In this document: in pieces, positions 25,793 through 34,127 of the stretch
Layout: every line of letters begins with the position of its first letter
Numbering within the stretch: the stretch's first letter is position 1
Source: Streptomyces sp. Edi2
GTDB lineage: Bacteria; Actinomycetota; Actinomycetes; Streptomycetales; Streptomycetaceae
Length of the DNA: 64,000 nucleotides
Direction: 5' to 3'
NCBI RefSeq assembly: GCF_040253635.1
Contig: NZ_JBEJGX010000003.1
Location: 7,651,501 to 7,715,500, forward strand
Notes under the pieces: model-generated
What the model was told of the DNA's origin: nothing
Seen by the model: only the letters and a program-made list of their open reading frames with translations
Database searches by the model: none
Made by a program: the position numbers and the translations under genes

Positions 25793-25833
25793 GCATCTGC
25801 CTATAGGGTGTAGGCAAACGCGTAGGTAGATGC
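25793..25833. promoter_or_regulatory. Candidate TetR operator
   Basis: GCATCTGCCTA (25793-25803) and TAGGTAGATGC (25823-25833) form an 11-bp inverted repeat with one mismatch. A nested perfect repeat, TGCCTA-tagggtg-TAGGCA, spans 25798-25816. The site lies 32 nt upstream of the TetR start in an AT-rich patch (AAGCAATTATGCAT). Its role is inferred. Confidence 0.5.
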
Positions 25834-25920
25834 CCTTGCCGTTCGTGGTCCCGCCGCCCGGCCCGCCGGGACCACGTCGGCCACACCGGGCGGCACGCAC
25901 CGGCACCGGCACGGCCGCGA

Positions 25921-25974
25921 GGCACCGGCACCGGCACCGGCACCGGTGCGGGTACGGGTGCGGGTACGGGTGCG
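25921..25974. repeat. Hexanucleotide tract (GGCACC)4 (GGTGCG/GGTACG)5
   Basis: Nine tandem 6-mers: four GGCACC, then alternating GGTGCG and GGTACG. It lies in the 290-bp gap between the TetR gene and the enoyl-CoA hydratase stop. The two halves are partly complementary and could fold. Otherwise no gene is seen in this gap. Confidence 0.8.
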
Positions 25975-26051
25975 GAGTGCGAGTTCAGGTGCAGCCAGGC
26001 GAACGGCACCGGCAGCCCCGCCGACGGACTGTCACGGAAGATCGTGGCCGG

Positions 26052-26810
26052 CTAGCGCTTGAGGAAGTCCTCCATGTAGCGGCCGAATTCCTCGCTGCCC
26101 ACGGACGACGCCTGCGCCCACGACTCGAAGTCGAGCGACGTGGGGAAGTCGGACGTGGCAGCGATCCGCACCGACCGCTTGATGTCGGCGTTGAGGGCCT
26201 TGCTGCGCTTCGCGTACCGCGCGGCCAACTCCGTGGCCCTGGCCTCGGGATCCTCGGCCAGCAGATTGGCCAGGCCCAGCCGTACGGCGTCCTCGGCCTT
26301 GATGATGTCGCCCGAGAGCAGCGCCGCGGTGGCGTGGGCGGGACCCATGCGTTCGGTCAGCAGGAAGGAACAACCACCCCCGGGATGCAGGCCGATTTCG
26401 GCAAACGTCGGCCCGAAAGCGGCGCGCGGACCGGCGATGACGATGTCGCAGGCAAGGGCGATATTGAGCCCGGCGCCCACGGCCGCGCCCTGGACGGCGG
26501 CGACTGTGGGGATCGTGAGTTCACGAAGGCCGAGGAACGAGGCGTAGACCGATTTCAGGTGTGCGCGGAGCTCGTGCACCGGCCTGGTGACGTCGCCGAA
26601 CATGCTCTCCAGGTTCGCTCCCGCGCAGAAGGCCGGGCCGGCACCGGCGACGATCAGGGCACGGGCGTCGGCGTCCGCTTTGACCGTGGCGATGGCGGTT
26701 GCGAGGTCGCCGAGCAGGTCGAGGTCGAGGGCGTTGCGGCGTTCGGGCGCGTTGAGGCGGAGGGTGCGGAGCGGGCCGTCACTTTCGAGCAGGACGAGGT
26801 CTGAGTTCAT
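26052..26810 (-). CDS. Enoyl-CoA hydratase/isomerase family protein
   Basis: A 252-residue crotonase-fold protein. GAGPAFCAGANLESM forms the first oxyanion-hole segment, VAAVQGAAVGAGLNIALACD the second, and AAFGPTFAEIGLHPGGG carries the usual catalytic region with Glu. It hydrates or isomerises enoyl-CoA in fatty-acid or amino-acid breakdown; the substrate is not determined. ATG 26810 begins MNSDLVLLESDG. It is divergent from the DinB-like gene, 37 nt apart, so the promoters overlap. Confidence 0.88.
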   Translation of the reverse strand: MNSDLVLLESDGPLRTLRLNAPERRNALDLDLLGDLATAIATVKADADARALIVAGAGPAFCAGANLESMFGDVTRPVHELRAHLKSVYASFLGLRELTIPTVAAVQGAAVGAGLNIALACDIVIAGPRAAFGPTFAEIGLHPGGGCSFLLTERMGPAHATAALLSGDIIKAEDAVRLGLANLLAEDPEARATELAARYAKRSKALNADIKRSVRIAATSDFPTSLDFESWAQASSVGSEEFGRYMEDFLKR

Positions 26811-26847
26811 GGCGCTCAGACTAAAACGGTGCCTTAAGGTCCTCGTC

Positions 26848-27378
26848 ATGGTGCACAAAATCGAACACGCGGAAGAACCTCCGGTGACGCTCACCAGCCC
26901 GTACGAGCTCCTGACCGGCTACCTCGACTTCTACCGGGACGCCGTGCTGCGCAAGGTGCAGGGAATGTCCGACGCAGAGCTGAGAAACAGCCGACTCCCC
27001 TCCGGCTGGGCACCGCTGGGCTTGCTCAAGCACCTGGCCTGTGTGGAACTACGCTGGCTGCAATGGGGGTTCATCGGTGAGGATGTCGAAAATCCCTGGG
27101 GTGAATTTCAGGAGAGACCCGGTCCGTGGCACGTGGACTCCGGCGAATCCTTCGAGGACGTCAAGGAGTTCTTCCAGGAGCAGTGCGCCCGGTCCCGCGC
27201 CATTGTCGCTGCGGCACGCCTGGAGGACCAGGCTGCCACCCTCGGCGGACACGTTCCGGCCGAGGAAGACCGGCCAACCCTGATCTGGATCCTCTTCCAT
27301 CTGCTGCAGGAGTACGCACGACACGTGGGGCACCTCGACGTCGCACGGGAATTGGCGGACGGAGCCGTTGGCGAATAG
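26848..27378 (+). CDS. DinB-family (DUF664) protein
   Basis: A 176-residue four-helix-bundle protein of the DinB/DUF664 type. The three metal-binding histidines are suggested by LLKHLACVELRW, ILFHLLQEYARHVGHLD. The family includes bacillithiol- or mycothiol-dependent S-transferases; in actinobacteria mycothiol is the likely thiol. It starts at ATG 26848 and ends 16 nt before a strong hairpin. Confidence 0.85.
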   Translation: MVHKIEHAEEPPVTLTSPYELLTGYLDFYRDAVLRKVQGMSDAELRNSRLPSGWAPLGLLKHLACVELRWLQWGFIGEDVENPWGEFQERPGPWHVDSGESFEDVKEFFQEQCARSRAIVAAARLEDQAATLGGHVPAEEDRPTLIWILFHLLQEYARHVGHLDVARELADGAVGE

Positions 27379-27392
27379 GCCGCCGGAAGTGC

Positions 27393-27449
27393 CCCCGCGA
27401 ACTCCGGACCGACCGGGAGCGTCCTTTGCCCGATCCGGAGTTCGCGGGG
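27393..27449. terminator. Bidirectional terminator-like hairpin
   Basis: A perfect 16-bp inverted repeat (CCCCGCGAACTCCGGA and its complement) with a 24-25-nt loop, directly between the convergent DinB-like gene and the small membrane protein gene. The length and perfect pairing make termination of both transcripts likely. Confidence 0.65.
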
Positions 27450-27454
27450 CCGGG

Positions 27455-27631
27455 TCAGCCCATATTGGCCAGGCTCAGGTCGGCGACCACGCACAGGCCG
27501 CCGACCTGAGCCACCAGCACACCGGCCGATACCGCCAGCGCCCCGCCTGCTTTCCACCAGCGTCGTGCCACGACGTACGCAACGCAGGAGACGACCAGGA
27601 CGAACATGCAGAGCATCACTGCGAGGGTCAT
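27455..27631 (-). CDS. Small two-helix membrane protein
   Basis: A 58-residue protein with two hydrophobic segments (VMLCMFVLVVSCVAYVVA and GALAVSAGVLVAQVGGLCVV) separated by RRWWKAG, a positive loop expected on the cytoplasmic side. The ATG at 27631 follows GGGAG with 5-nt spacing. Upstream in-frame extension is Pro/Arg-rich and unlikely to be coding. No family recognised. Confidence 0.6.
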   Translation of the reverse strand: MTLAVMLCMFVLVVSCVAYVVARRWWKAGGALAVSAGVLVAQVGGLCVVADLSLANMG

Positions 27632-27876
27632 GCTGCTCCCAGGGGTCGGGGCCGGCGAGCAGCCGGCGCGAGAAGATCTGCCCGGTCCACGCCACTCCGG
27701 GCCGGGTGCCGCCCTCGAAGAGGAGGCGCAACGGCCTCCGGTTGCCTTACGCGCCGATGCCCGCTGCTGCGGCAGCGCGGTAGCGGGTCGGGCGGTGCCG
27801 GGGCGTGCCCTGCCGAGCCGCGCCGGGCCGCCTCCGGCATCAGCCCCCGCCCACGTCGGCCCGTCAGCCACGTCGA

Positions 27877-28698
27877 CTACGCCGAGTCAGCCACGCCGAC
27901 CACGCCCCGCACCTCGTCCACCAGCTCCGCCGCGGTCTCCAACGAGCGCTTCAACTCCCTTCCCCCGTGCCCGATGCCGCCGAGCAGGGAAGTGGCCCGG
28001 GCAGCGAAGCCGTGCGGTGTCTCCGGCATCGCCGAGGCCGCCGCCAGCGCGCCCTTCTCGTTGAGACACCAGAGGCGGTGATGGGCGTGCAGCGCCTGGA
28101 CGAGGTAGCCGATGGCCCGGGACAGACACAGGGCCGCATGCAGCACGTCCTCGGCCGCGGCCGACTTGCCCGCCATCGTCACCGAGAACCCCGCGTCCCA
28201 GACCCCGTCCCGGGTCAGGGCCGTGCGCAGGGCCTCGGGATAGGTCCGGGTCTCCTGCCGGAGGCGGTCCAGTTCCCCGTCGGCATCGGCGAGCACCCGG
28301 CCCAGCGCCACCTCGCCCGGGTAGGCGGGGGACCAGAAGCCGAGGGGGTGACCGGCCTGGACCCCGATCTCGAAGCGGCCCTTGCGGCACTCCTCCCACA
28401 CCTGCCGCACCCGGTCGACATCCCGCAGGATCCAGTCCACCTGCCTCCCGTCGGGCAGCACGAGCCAGGCCCCGCCGTTGACCCACGCGCCCCAGGCCCC
28501 CGGCCCGTACACCTCGACGGGCCCACCGGCCACCTCGGCGGCCAGCGACTCCAGCGCCGCCAGATCCGGCTCGCCCCGGTAGTAGACGCCCAGATCCCAG
28601 TCGGAGTCCGGCCGGTGGGTGCCCCGTGCCCGGCTTCCCCCGAGCATCACCCCGACAACTCCCGGCACCTGCGCGACCTTCGCGGCAATCTCATCCAT
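27877..28698 (-). CDS. Nucleotidyltransferase-fold protein
   Basis: A 273-residue protein with the Pol-beta-type nucleotidyltransferase signature GGSRARGTHRPDSDWDLG near residues 20-37; the GS and DxD residues (Asp at SDWD) would bind metal and NTP. A helical C-terminal domain follows (LHAALCLSRAIGYLVQALHA), as in aminoglycoside-adenylyltransferase-like and DUF4037-like proteins. The substrate is unknown; resistance should not be assumed. Confidence 0.8.
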   Translation of the reverse strand: MDEIAAKVAQVPGVVGVMLGGSRARGTHRPDSDWDLGVYYRGEPDLAALESLAAEVAGGPVEVYGPGAWGAWVNGGAWLVLPDGRQVDWILRDVDRVRQVWEECRKGRFEIGVQAGHPLGFWSPAYPGEVALGRVLADADGELDRLRQETRTYPEALRTALTRDGVWDAGFSVTMAGKSAAAEDVLHAALCLSRAIGYLVQALHAHHRLWCLNEKGALAAASAMPETPHGFAARATSLLGGIGHGGRELKRSLETAAELVDEVRGVVGVADSA

Positions 28699-28741
28699 CC
28701 CGCCACGCTAGACGAGGCGTCACGGCCGCTGCCCGCATTAT

Positions 28742-29251
28742 TTACGGCGTACCCTCAGCCCCGGCCGGCAGTACGCCGTCCTCCAGTTCCGCCGGTCCGC
28801 CGCCGTCCGCGAGGGCCTTCAGGGCGGCGCCGAGGCGCAGGGCCGTCCCGCGGTTGACCAGGGTCTGGGCCTCGTCCCAGTGCACCATGCGCCAGGACAG
28901 CAGCTCGTCCTCCTGGACACGGATCGCGGACAGCTGCGCGGCGTCCAGCACTCCGCCGTCGTAGAGGTAGAACACCAGCGGCGGCCGGTCCGTGCCGCGT
29001 ACCCAGTCGACGGCGAGCAGCGGGCCCGGCTTGATGTCCAGGCCGATCTCCTCGGCCGTCTCACGGCGGGCGGCCTGCCGCGGCGACTCGCCACGGTCCG
29101 ACTCGACGGTGCCGCCCGGCAGGATCCAGGTGTCGCGGTAATTGGGCTCCACGAGCAGGAGACGGCCCTCCGCGTCGCGGAAGATGACGCCCGCGCCCGC
29201 GAGCACGCGGGGCAGGCCGGCGAGGTAGGTGGCGTAGTCCATGGTGGTCAC
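28742..29251 (-). CDS. Nudix hydrolase
   Basis: A 169-residue Nudix protein with GGTVESDRGESPRQAARRE followed by TAEEIG. Relative to the usual Gx5Ex7REUxEExGU box there are two extra residues (DR) before the first Glu, while the catalytic REx2EE core is complete. The family cleaves nucleoside diphosphates linked to other groups; the substrate is not predictable. The GTG start at 29251 is followed by an alternative ATG at 29242. It is 43 nt upstream of the nucleotidyltransferase gene on the same strand. Confidence 0.88.
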   Translation of the reverse strand: MTTMDYATYLAGLPRVLAGAGVIFRDAEGRLLLVEPNYRDTWILPGGTVESDRGESPRQAARRETAEEIGLDIKPGPLLAVDWVRGTDRPPLVFYLYDGGVLDAAQLSAIRVQEDELLSWRMVHWDEAQTLVNRGTALRLGAALKALADGGGPAELEDGVLPAGAEGTP

Positions 29252-29423
29252 GGCGCGAGCCTAGACGGAACGGGCCCGGGTCCTGGGGCGGTCCCGCCGA
29301 TCTTCGCGGCGCACCCCGGGGGCGCTCGGCAGCACCGCGGACCGAAGTGCCCTGGTCGCCCCACCCCTCGCCGGATAAGGTCACAGCGGCGCGACTGCCC
29401 GTACGAAAGCAAGGGGAAACACG

Positions 29424-30605
29424 GTGGCGGACGCAGCAAGGACTTCCTCGGCGCAGGTGCTGATCGCCGCGGACAAATTCAAGGGCTCGCTCACGGCCGT
29501 CGAGGTCGCCGAGCATGTCACTGCCGGTCTGCGCCGGGTGGTTCCCGGTCTGGACGTGGCGGCCGTGCCGGTCGCGGACGGCGGCGACGGCACGGTCGCG
29601 GCGGCGCTGGCGGCCGGCTTCACCCGCCACGAGGCACGGGTCACCGGCCCGACCGGCGCGCCGGTCACGGCCACCTTCGCGCTGCGCGCGGGGGCACCCT
29701 CAGCGGCAGCCGGGGGAGGCACCGCGGTGGTGGAGATGGCGGAGGCCTCCGGGCTCCAGCACCTCCCGGCGGGCGTCTTCGCGCCCCTGACCGCGACCAC
29801 GTACGGCACCGGCGAACTGCTGCGCGCGGCCCTCGACGCGGGCGCGACCTCGATCGTCTTCGGCGTCGGCGGCAGCGCCACGACTGACGGCGGCGCCGGC
29901 ATGCTCGCGGCGCTGGGCGCCCGGTTCCTGGACGCGGACGGCGAGCCGGTCGCCCCCGGCGGCGGCCCGCTGCGCGGCCTGGCCACGGCCGATCTGTCGG
30001 GGCTGGACCCCCGGCTGGCGAAGACCGCGATCGTGCTGGCCAGCGACGTCGACAATCCGCTCACGGGCCCCAAGGGCGCCCCGGCGGTCTACGGCCCGCA
30101 GAAGGGCGCGAGCGAGGAGGACATGGCCACGCTGGACGCCGCCCTGGCGCATTTCGCCGAGGTGCTGGGGCGTGCGGTAGGACCGAAGGCCGCGGAAGCC
30201 GCCCTGGCACCCGGCGCGGGCGCCGCGGGAGGGGTCGGCTACGGCGCGCTGGTCGGCCTGGACGCGGCGTTCCGGCCCGGCATCGACGTGATGCTCGACG
30301 TCCTGGGCTTCGCCCCGGCGCTGGCCAAGGCCACCTTCGTGATCACCGGTGAGGGCTCGCTCGACGCCCAGACGCTGCACGGCAAGGCGCCGGCCGGGGT
30401 CGCCGCCGCGGCCCGTGCGGCCGGCCTGGACGTGGTCGCGGTCTGCGGCCGGCTCCAGCTGCCGCAGGAAGCGCTCGGCGCGGCCGGCATCCGGCGGGCC
30501 TACGCCCTGACGGATCTGGAGCCCGACCCGGCCCGCTGTATGGCCGAGGCGGGCCCGCTGCTGGAGCGGGCGGCGGAGCAGCTGGCGCGGGACTTCCTGG
30601 TCTGA
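29424..30605 (+). CDS. Glycerate kinase
   Basis: A 393-residue glycerate kinase of the GarK/GlxK family. Signature segments are ADKFKGSLTAVEVAEHV near the N-terminus, VADGGDGTVAAAL, FGVGGSATTDGGAGMLAALG, and ITGEGSLDAQTLHGKAPAGVA near the C-terminus. It phosphorylates D-glycerate, feeding glyoxylate or serine metabolism into glycolysis. Glyoxylate from the ethylmalonyl-CoA pathway genes 2-7 kb away could in principle supply it, but this is only proximity. The GTG start has AAGGGG upstream. Confidence 0.93.
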   Translation: MADAARTSSAQVLIAADKFKGSLTAVEVAEHVTAGLRRVVPGLDVAAVPVADGGDGTVAAALAAGFTRHEARVTGPTGAPVTATFALRAGAPSAAAGGGTAVVEMAEASGLQHLPAGVFAPLTATTYGTGELLRAALDAGATSIVFGVGGSATTDGGAGMLAALGARFLDADGEPVAPGGGPLRGLATADLSGLDPRLAKTAIVLASDVDNPLTGPKGAPAVYGPQKGASEEDMATLDAALAHFAEVLGRAVGPKAAEAALAPGAGAAGGVGYGALVGLDAAFRPGIDVMLDVLGFAPALAKATFVITGEGSLDAQTLHGKAPAGVAAAARAAGLDVVAVCGRLQLPQEALGAAGIRRAYALTDLEPDPARCMAEAGPLLERAAEQLARDFLV

Positions 30606-30639
30606 GGCGCGGTGCGGCCCGCCGCGGGCCGCACCCACC

Positions 30640-30689
30640 ACAACGCCGCGGGCCCCGGCGAAGAACTCGCTCGGGGCCCGCGGCGTTGT
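30640..30689. terminator. Bidirectional terminator hairpin
   Basis: A perfect 18-bp inverted repeat (ACAACGCCGCGGGCCCCG and complement) with a 14-nt loop, between the convergent glycerate kinase and pssA genes. A TTTT lies 4 nt beyond on the plus strand. Very likely terminates both transcripts. Confidence 0.75.
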
Positions 30690-30724
30690 CCGGTTTTGCG
30701 TCCGGCTGGTGCGTCCGGGTGGTG

Positions 30725-31579
30725 CTAGGGGAGCTGCGCGGCGCGGGACTCGGCCCGCGACTCGCGCCGGTTGTCGCGGAAGGTGTTCACCCTCCGGGCC
30801 GTCGCGAACAGCGGGATCATCGCGCCCATGACCACCTGCAGGGCGCAGCCGGTCTGCAGCAGCAGCTGGCCGCCGGGGGCGTCCAGCGCCCAGGCCGTGA
30901 GCATGCCCATGCTGAGCACGATCCAGCTGAGCATCGCCACCGCGAGCCGCCCCCGCGGCTTGGGGTACTCGACCCGGCTCACCATCAGCCAGGCCACCCC
31001 GACGATCGCCAGCAGCGTCGGCACGAACGGCAGCTCCAGCAGCACGATCGCGACGACGGTCAGGGCGCCGAACGGGCCGGGCATGCCCTGGAAAATTCCG
31101 TCGCGCATCGGCACGCAGGAGAACCGCGCAAGCCGGAGCACCACCGCCAGCAGCACCACGACGGCCGCCACCACGGACACCCGCTGGTTCGCGTCCTGGG
31201 CGACCATGCCCCAGGTCACGACGAAGTACGCGGGTGCCAGGCCGAAGCTGATCAGGTCGGAGAGGTTGTCGAGCTCGGCCCCCATCGCCGAGGCCCGCAG
31301 CTTGCGCGCCACCATCCCGTCGAAGAGGTCGAAGACCGACGCCAGCAGCATCAGGATCACGGCCATCGCCGCGCTGTGCCGGGCCATCCCGCCGTCCTCG
31401 TTCCCCGTGAGGTGCGGGATCAGCACGCCGGTGGTGGTGAAGTACACGGCCATGAAGCCGCAGATGGCGTTGCCGAGGGTGAGGGTGTCCGCTATCGACA
31501 GCCGCGTGGACAGCGGCATGTCGTCCTCGTCCTCGTCGGCCTCGGGCACCCAGCCCGCCTGTGTCTCGGGATCAATCAC
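30725..31579 (-). CDS. pssA: CDP-diacylglycerol--serine O-phosphatidyltransferase
   Basis: A 284-residue integral membrane enzyme making phosphatidylserine from CDP-diacylglycerol and serine. The CDP-alcohol phosphotransferase signature DGx2ARx8Gx3Dx3D is complete in FDGMVARK...GAELDNLSD at about residues 85-110. Six to eight hydrophobic segments follow (VVAAVVVLLAVVL, LTVVAIVLLELPF). GTG 31579 is taken as start; TTG 31585 is an alternative. Either overlaps the 3' end of psd, the next enzyme, so the two are coupled. Confidence 0.93.
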   Translation of the reverse strand: MIDPETQAGWVPEADEDEDDMPLSTRLSIADTLTLGNAICGFMAVYFTTTGVLIPHLTGNEDGGMARHSAAMAVILMLLASVFDLFDGMVARKLRASAMGAELDNLSDLISFGLAPAYFVVTWGMVAQDANQRVSVVAAVVVLLAVVLRLARFSCVPMRDGIFQGMPGPFGALTVVAIVLLELPFVPTLLAIVGVAWLMVSRVEYPKPRGRLAVAMLSWIVLSMGMLTAWALDAPGGQLLLQTGCALQVVMGAMIPLFATARRVNTFRDNRRESRAESRAAQLP

Positions 31580-32219
31580 GGTCAAGACGAGTCACCCCCG
31601 CGGTGGTCGCCTGGCCGACCTCGACCGCCACCTCGACGCCCTCCGGGAGGTAGACGTCGACGCGCGACCCGAAGCGGATCAGCCCGATCCGCTCACCCTG
31701 CTCGACCTTGGTGCCCTGGGGCACGTAAGGGACGATGCGGCGGGCCACCGCGCCGGCGATCTGCACCATCTCGATGTCGCCGAGCTCGGTGTCGAAGTGC
31801 CAGACGACCCGCTCGTTGTTCTCGCTCTCCTTGTTGAACGCCGGGACGAACCCGCCGGGGATGTGCTCCACGGACGTCACCGTGCCGGCCAGCGGCGCAC
31901 GGTTGACGTGGACGTTCAGCGGGCTCATGAAGATCGCGACGCGGGTGCGCCCGTCCTTCCACGGCATGATGCTCTGCACCACGCCGTCAGCCGGAGAGAT
32001 GACCCGGCCCTGAGCGATCTCCCGCTCGGGGTCGCGGAAAAACCACAGCATGCCCGCCGCCAGTGCGGTGGTGGGCACGGCAACGGCGGCCCAGCGACCC
32101 GACCGGCGGGACCGGGCGAGGCTGACCGCTGCCGTGGCAACGGTCGGCAGGAGCCACGGCGACGCTCCGCGCGCGAGGCGGACGCTACCGCGTTGTGCAG
32201 AGGATTGGCTGTGGGGCAT
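31572..32219 (-). CDS. psd: Phosphatidylserine decarboxylase proenzyme
   Basis: A 215-residue short-type (PSD-A) decarboxylase converting phosphatidylserine to phosphatidylethanolamine. The self-cleavage site is Gly184-Ser185 in IRFGSRVDV; cleavage turns the serine into the pyruvoyl group. FMSPLNVHVNRAP is the conserved substrate region. One N-terminal hydrophobic segment (WAAVAVPTTALAAGMLWFF) anchors it. It overlaps pssA. With pssA it makes the main zwitterionic lipid. Confidence 0.94.
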   Translation of the reverse strand: MPHSQSSAQRGSVRLARGASPWLLPTVATAAVSLARSRRSGRWAAVAVPTTALAAGMLWFFRDPEREIAQGRVISPADGVVQSIMPWKDGRTRVAIFMSPLNVHVNRAPLAGTVTSVEHIPGGFVPAFNKESENNERVVWHFDTELGDIEMVQIAGAVARRIVPYVPQGTKVEQGERIGLIRFGSRVDVYLPEGVEVAVEVGQATTAGVTRLDRD

Positions 32220-32389
32220 GGATGACCTTCGTAGCGGAGGATGCCGCGTTTGGATACGGGGGACGGCGGCTTTCCGGGGATGCTATCGGTTACGAGCGGC
32301 AACTGGCCAAGAGCCAGAGCCAATCCGTGGCCGAAGAACGATGACGGGGTGTGATCTTCGTCTAGGACAGAGCAGCCCAAACGGGATGT

Positions 32390-33595
32390 TCACCCCTGGA
32401 TCCGGTACTCCTCCAGTAGCCGTCGCCCGATGATCATTTTCTGGATCTCGGCGGTTCCTTCGCCGATCAGGAGCATCGGGGCCTCGCGGTAGAGCCGCTC
32501 GATCTCGTACTCCTTGGAGAAGCCGTAGCCGCCGTGGATGCGGAAAGCGTCTTCCACTACCTCCTTGCAGTACTCGGAGGCCAGGTACTTCGCCATGCCC
32601 GCCTCGAGGTCGTTTCGCTGGCCCGAGTCCTTTTTGCGAGCGGCATTAACCATCATCGCATGCGCCGCTTCGACCTTTGTCGCCATTTCGGCCAGTTTGA
32701 ACTGGATGGCCTGGTGCTGCGCGATCGGCTTGCCGAAGGTGTGCCGCTGCTGGGCGTACGAAACACCCAGTTCGAAGGCGCGCTGGGCGACGCCGCAGCC
32801 GCGGGCGGCCACATTGACCCGGCCGACCTCGACGCCGTCCATCATGTGATAGAAGCCACGTCCGGTCTCGCCGCCGAGCACCCGATCGGCCGGGATCCGC
32901 AGCCCGTCCATGATCAGCTCGGTGGTGTCGACGCCCTTGTAGCCCATCTTGTCGATCTTGCCCGGAATGGTCAGGCCGGGGCGCACCTCGCCGAAGCCGG
33001 CCTCCTTCTCCACGAGGAAGGTCGTCATCGACTTGTGCGGGGCGGTGCCCTCCGGGTGGCCCTCGTCCGTACGGCACAGCACCGCGACGAGCGTGGACGT
33101 ACCACCGTTGGTGAGCCACATCTTCTGCCCGTTGAGGACGTATTCGTCGCCGTCGCGGACGCCCTTGGACGAAATCGCCGAGACGTCCGAGCCCAGCGCC
33201 GGCTCCGACATCGAGAAGGCGCCGCGGATTTCACCGGCCGCCATCTTCGGCAGGAAGTAGTCCTTCTGCTCCTGCGTGCCGTGCTGCTTGAGCATGTACG
33301 CCACGATGAAGTGGGTGTTGATGATGCCCGAGACGCTCATCCAGCCGCGGGCGATCTCCTCCACGGTCAGCGCGTAGGTGAGCAGGGACTCGCCCAGTCC
33401 GCCGTACTCCTCGGGAATCATCAGGCCGAACACGCCGAGTTCCTTCAGGCCCTCGACGATCTGCGACGGGTACTCGTCGCGGTGCTCCAGTTCGGTGGCG
33501 ACCGGAATGATCTCCTTGTCCACGAAGTCGCGGACGGTGGAGAGGATTTCCCGCTGGATGTCGGTCAGGCCCTCGGTCTGCGCGAGACGGGTCAT
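32390..33595 (-). CDS. Acyl-CoA dehydrogenase, probable methylsuccinyl-CoA dehydrogenase
   Basis: A 401-residue FAD acyl-CoA dehydrogenase: N-domain, FSMSEPALGSDVSAI (FAD/substrate), KMWLTNGGTS, and IGEGTAEIQKMIIGRRLL with the catalytic Glu of GEGT. Position as the last gene of the ethylmalonyl-CoA set, 2 nt from the MaoC-type hydratase, suggests it oxidises (2S)-methylsuccinyl-CoA to mesaconyl-CoA. Sequence alone would fit other short/branched-chain substrates; the known Rhodobacter methylsuccinyl-CoA dehydrogenase is longer, so this is context-based. Confidence 0.85.
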   Translation of the reverse strand: MTRLAQTEGLTDIQREILSTVRDFVDKEIIPVATELEHRDEYPSQIVEGLKELGVFGLMIPEEYGGLGESLLTYALTVEEIARGWMSVSGIINTHFIVAYMLKQHGTQEQKDYFLPKMAAGEIRGAFSMSEPALGSDVSAISSKGVRDGDEYVLNGQKMWLTNGGTSTLVAVLCRTDEGHPEGTAPHKSMTTFLVEKEAGFGEVRPGLTIPGKIDKMGYKGVDTTELIMDGLRIPADRVLGGETGRGFYHMMDGVEVGRVNVAARGCGVAQRAFELGVSYAQQRHTFGKPIAQHQAIQFKLAEMATKVEAAHAMMVNAARKKDSGQRNDLEAGMAKYLASEYCKEVVEDAFRIHGGYGFSKEYEIERLYREAPMLLIGEGTAEIQKMIIGRRLLEEYRIQG

Positions 33596-33597
33596 GG

Positions 33598-34122
33598 CTA
33601 CTTCTCCTTCTTGGCCGGCGGGGCCTGCAGCTCCGGGCGGCCGGGCTGCTCGCCGCCGCGCTCCTTGATGTAGGTGGCCGTGGGGACCATGACCTTGCGC
33701 CGGAAGACGCAGACCAGGGTGCCGTCCTGCTTGTAGCCCTTGGTCTCGACGTACACGATGCCGCGGTCCGTCTTGGAGCGCGAGGGCGTCTTGTCCAGCA
33801 CGGTCGTCTCGCCGTAGAGCGTGTCGCCGTGGAAGGTCGGCGCGACATGCTTCAGCGACTCGATCTCCAGGTTGGCGATGGCCTTCCCGGAGACGTCGGG
33901 CACCGACATGCCCAGCAGCAGCGAGTAGATGTAGTTGCCGACGACGACGTTCTTGCCGAAGTCGGTGGTCTGCTCCGCGTAGTTGCTGTCCATGTGCAGC
34001 GGGTGATGGTTCATCGTGAGCAGACAGAAGAGGTGGTCGTCGTACTCGGTGACGGTCTTTCCGGGCCAGTGCTTGTACACATCGCCGACGGTGAACTCTT
34101 CATAGGTGCGGCCGAACTGCAT
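33598..34122 (-). CDS. MaoC-family hydratase, probable mesaconyl-CoA hydratase
   Basis: A 174-residue hot-dog-fold protein of the MaoC type. The hydratase region is HPLHMDSNYAEQTTDFGKNV, in which Asp and His are the expected catalytic pair, followed by GNYIYSLLLGM and LKHVAPTFHGDTLYGET. It would convert mesaconyl-CoA to beta-methylmalyl-CoA in the ethylmalonyl-CoA pathway. ATG 34122 follows GGAGG and lies 5 nt past the stop of the lyase gene. Its function comes from operon position plus family. Confidence 0.85.
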   Translation of the reverse strand: MQFGRTYEEFTVGDVYKHWPGKTVTEYDDHLFCLLTMNHHPLHMDSNYAEQTTDFGKNVVVGNYIYSLLLGMSVPDVSGKAIANLEIESLKHVAPTFHGDTLYGETTVLDKTPSRSKTDRGIVYVETKGYKQDGTLVCVFRRKVMVPTATYIKERGGEQPGRPELQAPPAKKEK

Positions 34123-34127
34123 GGTGC

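Noticed and set aside
27877..28698. Aminoglycoside adenylyltransferase
   Set aside because: Only the generic nucleotidyltransferase signature is visible; substrate-specific residues cannot be judged by eye.
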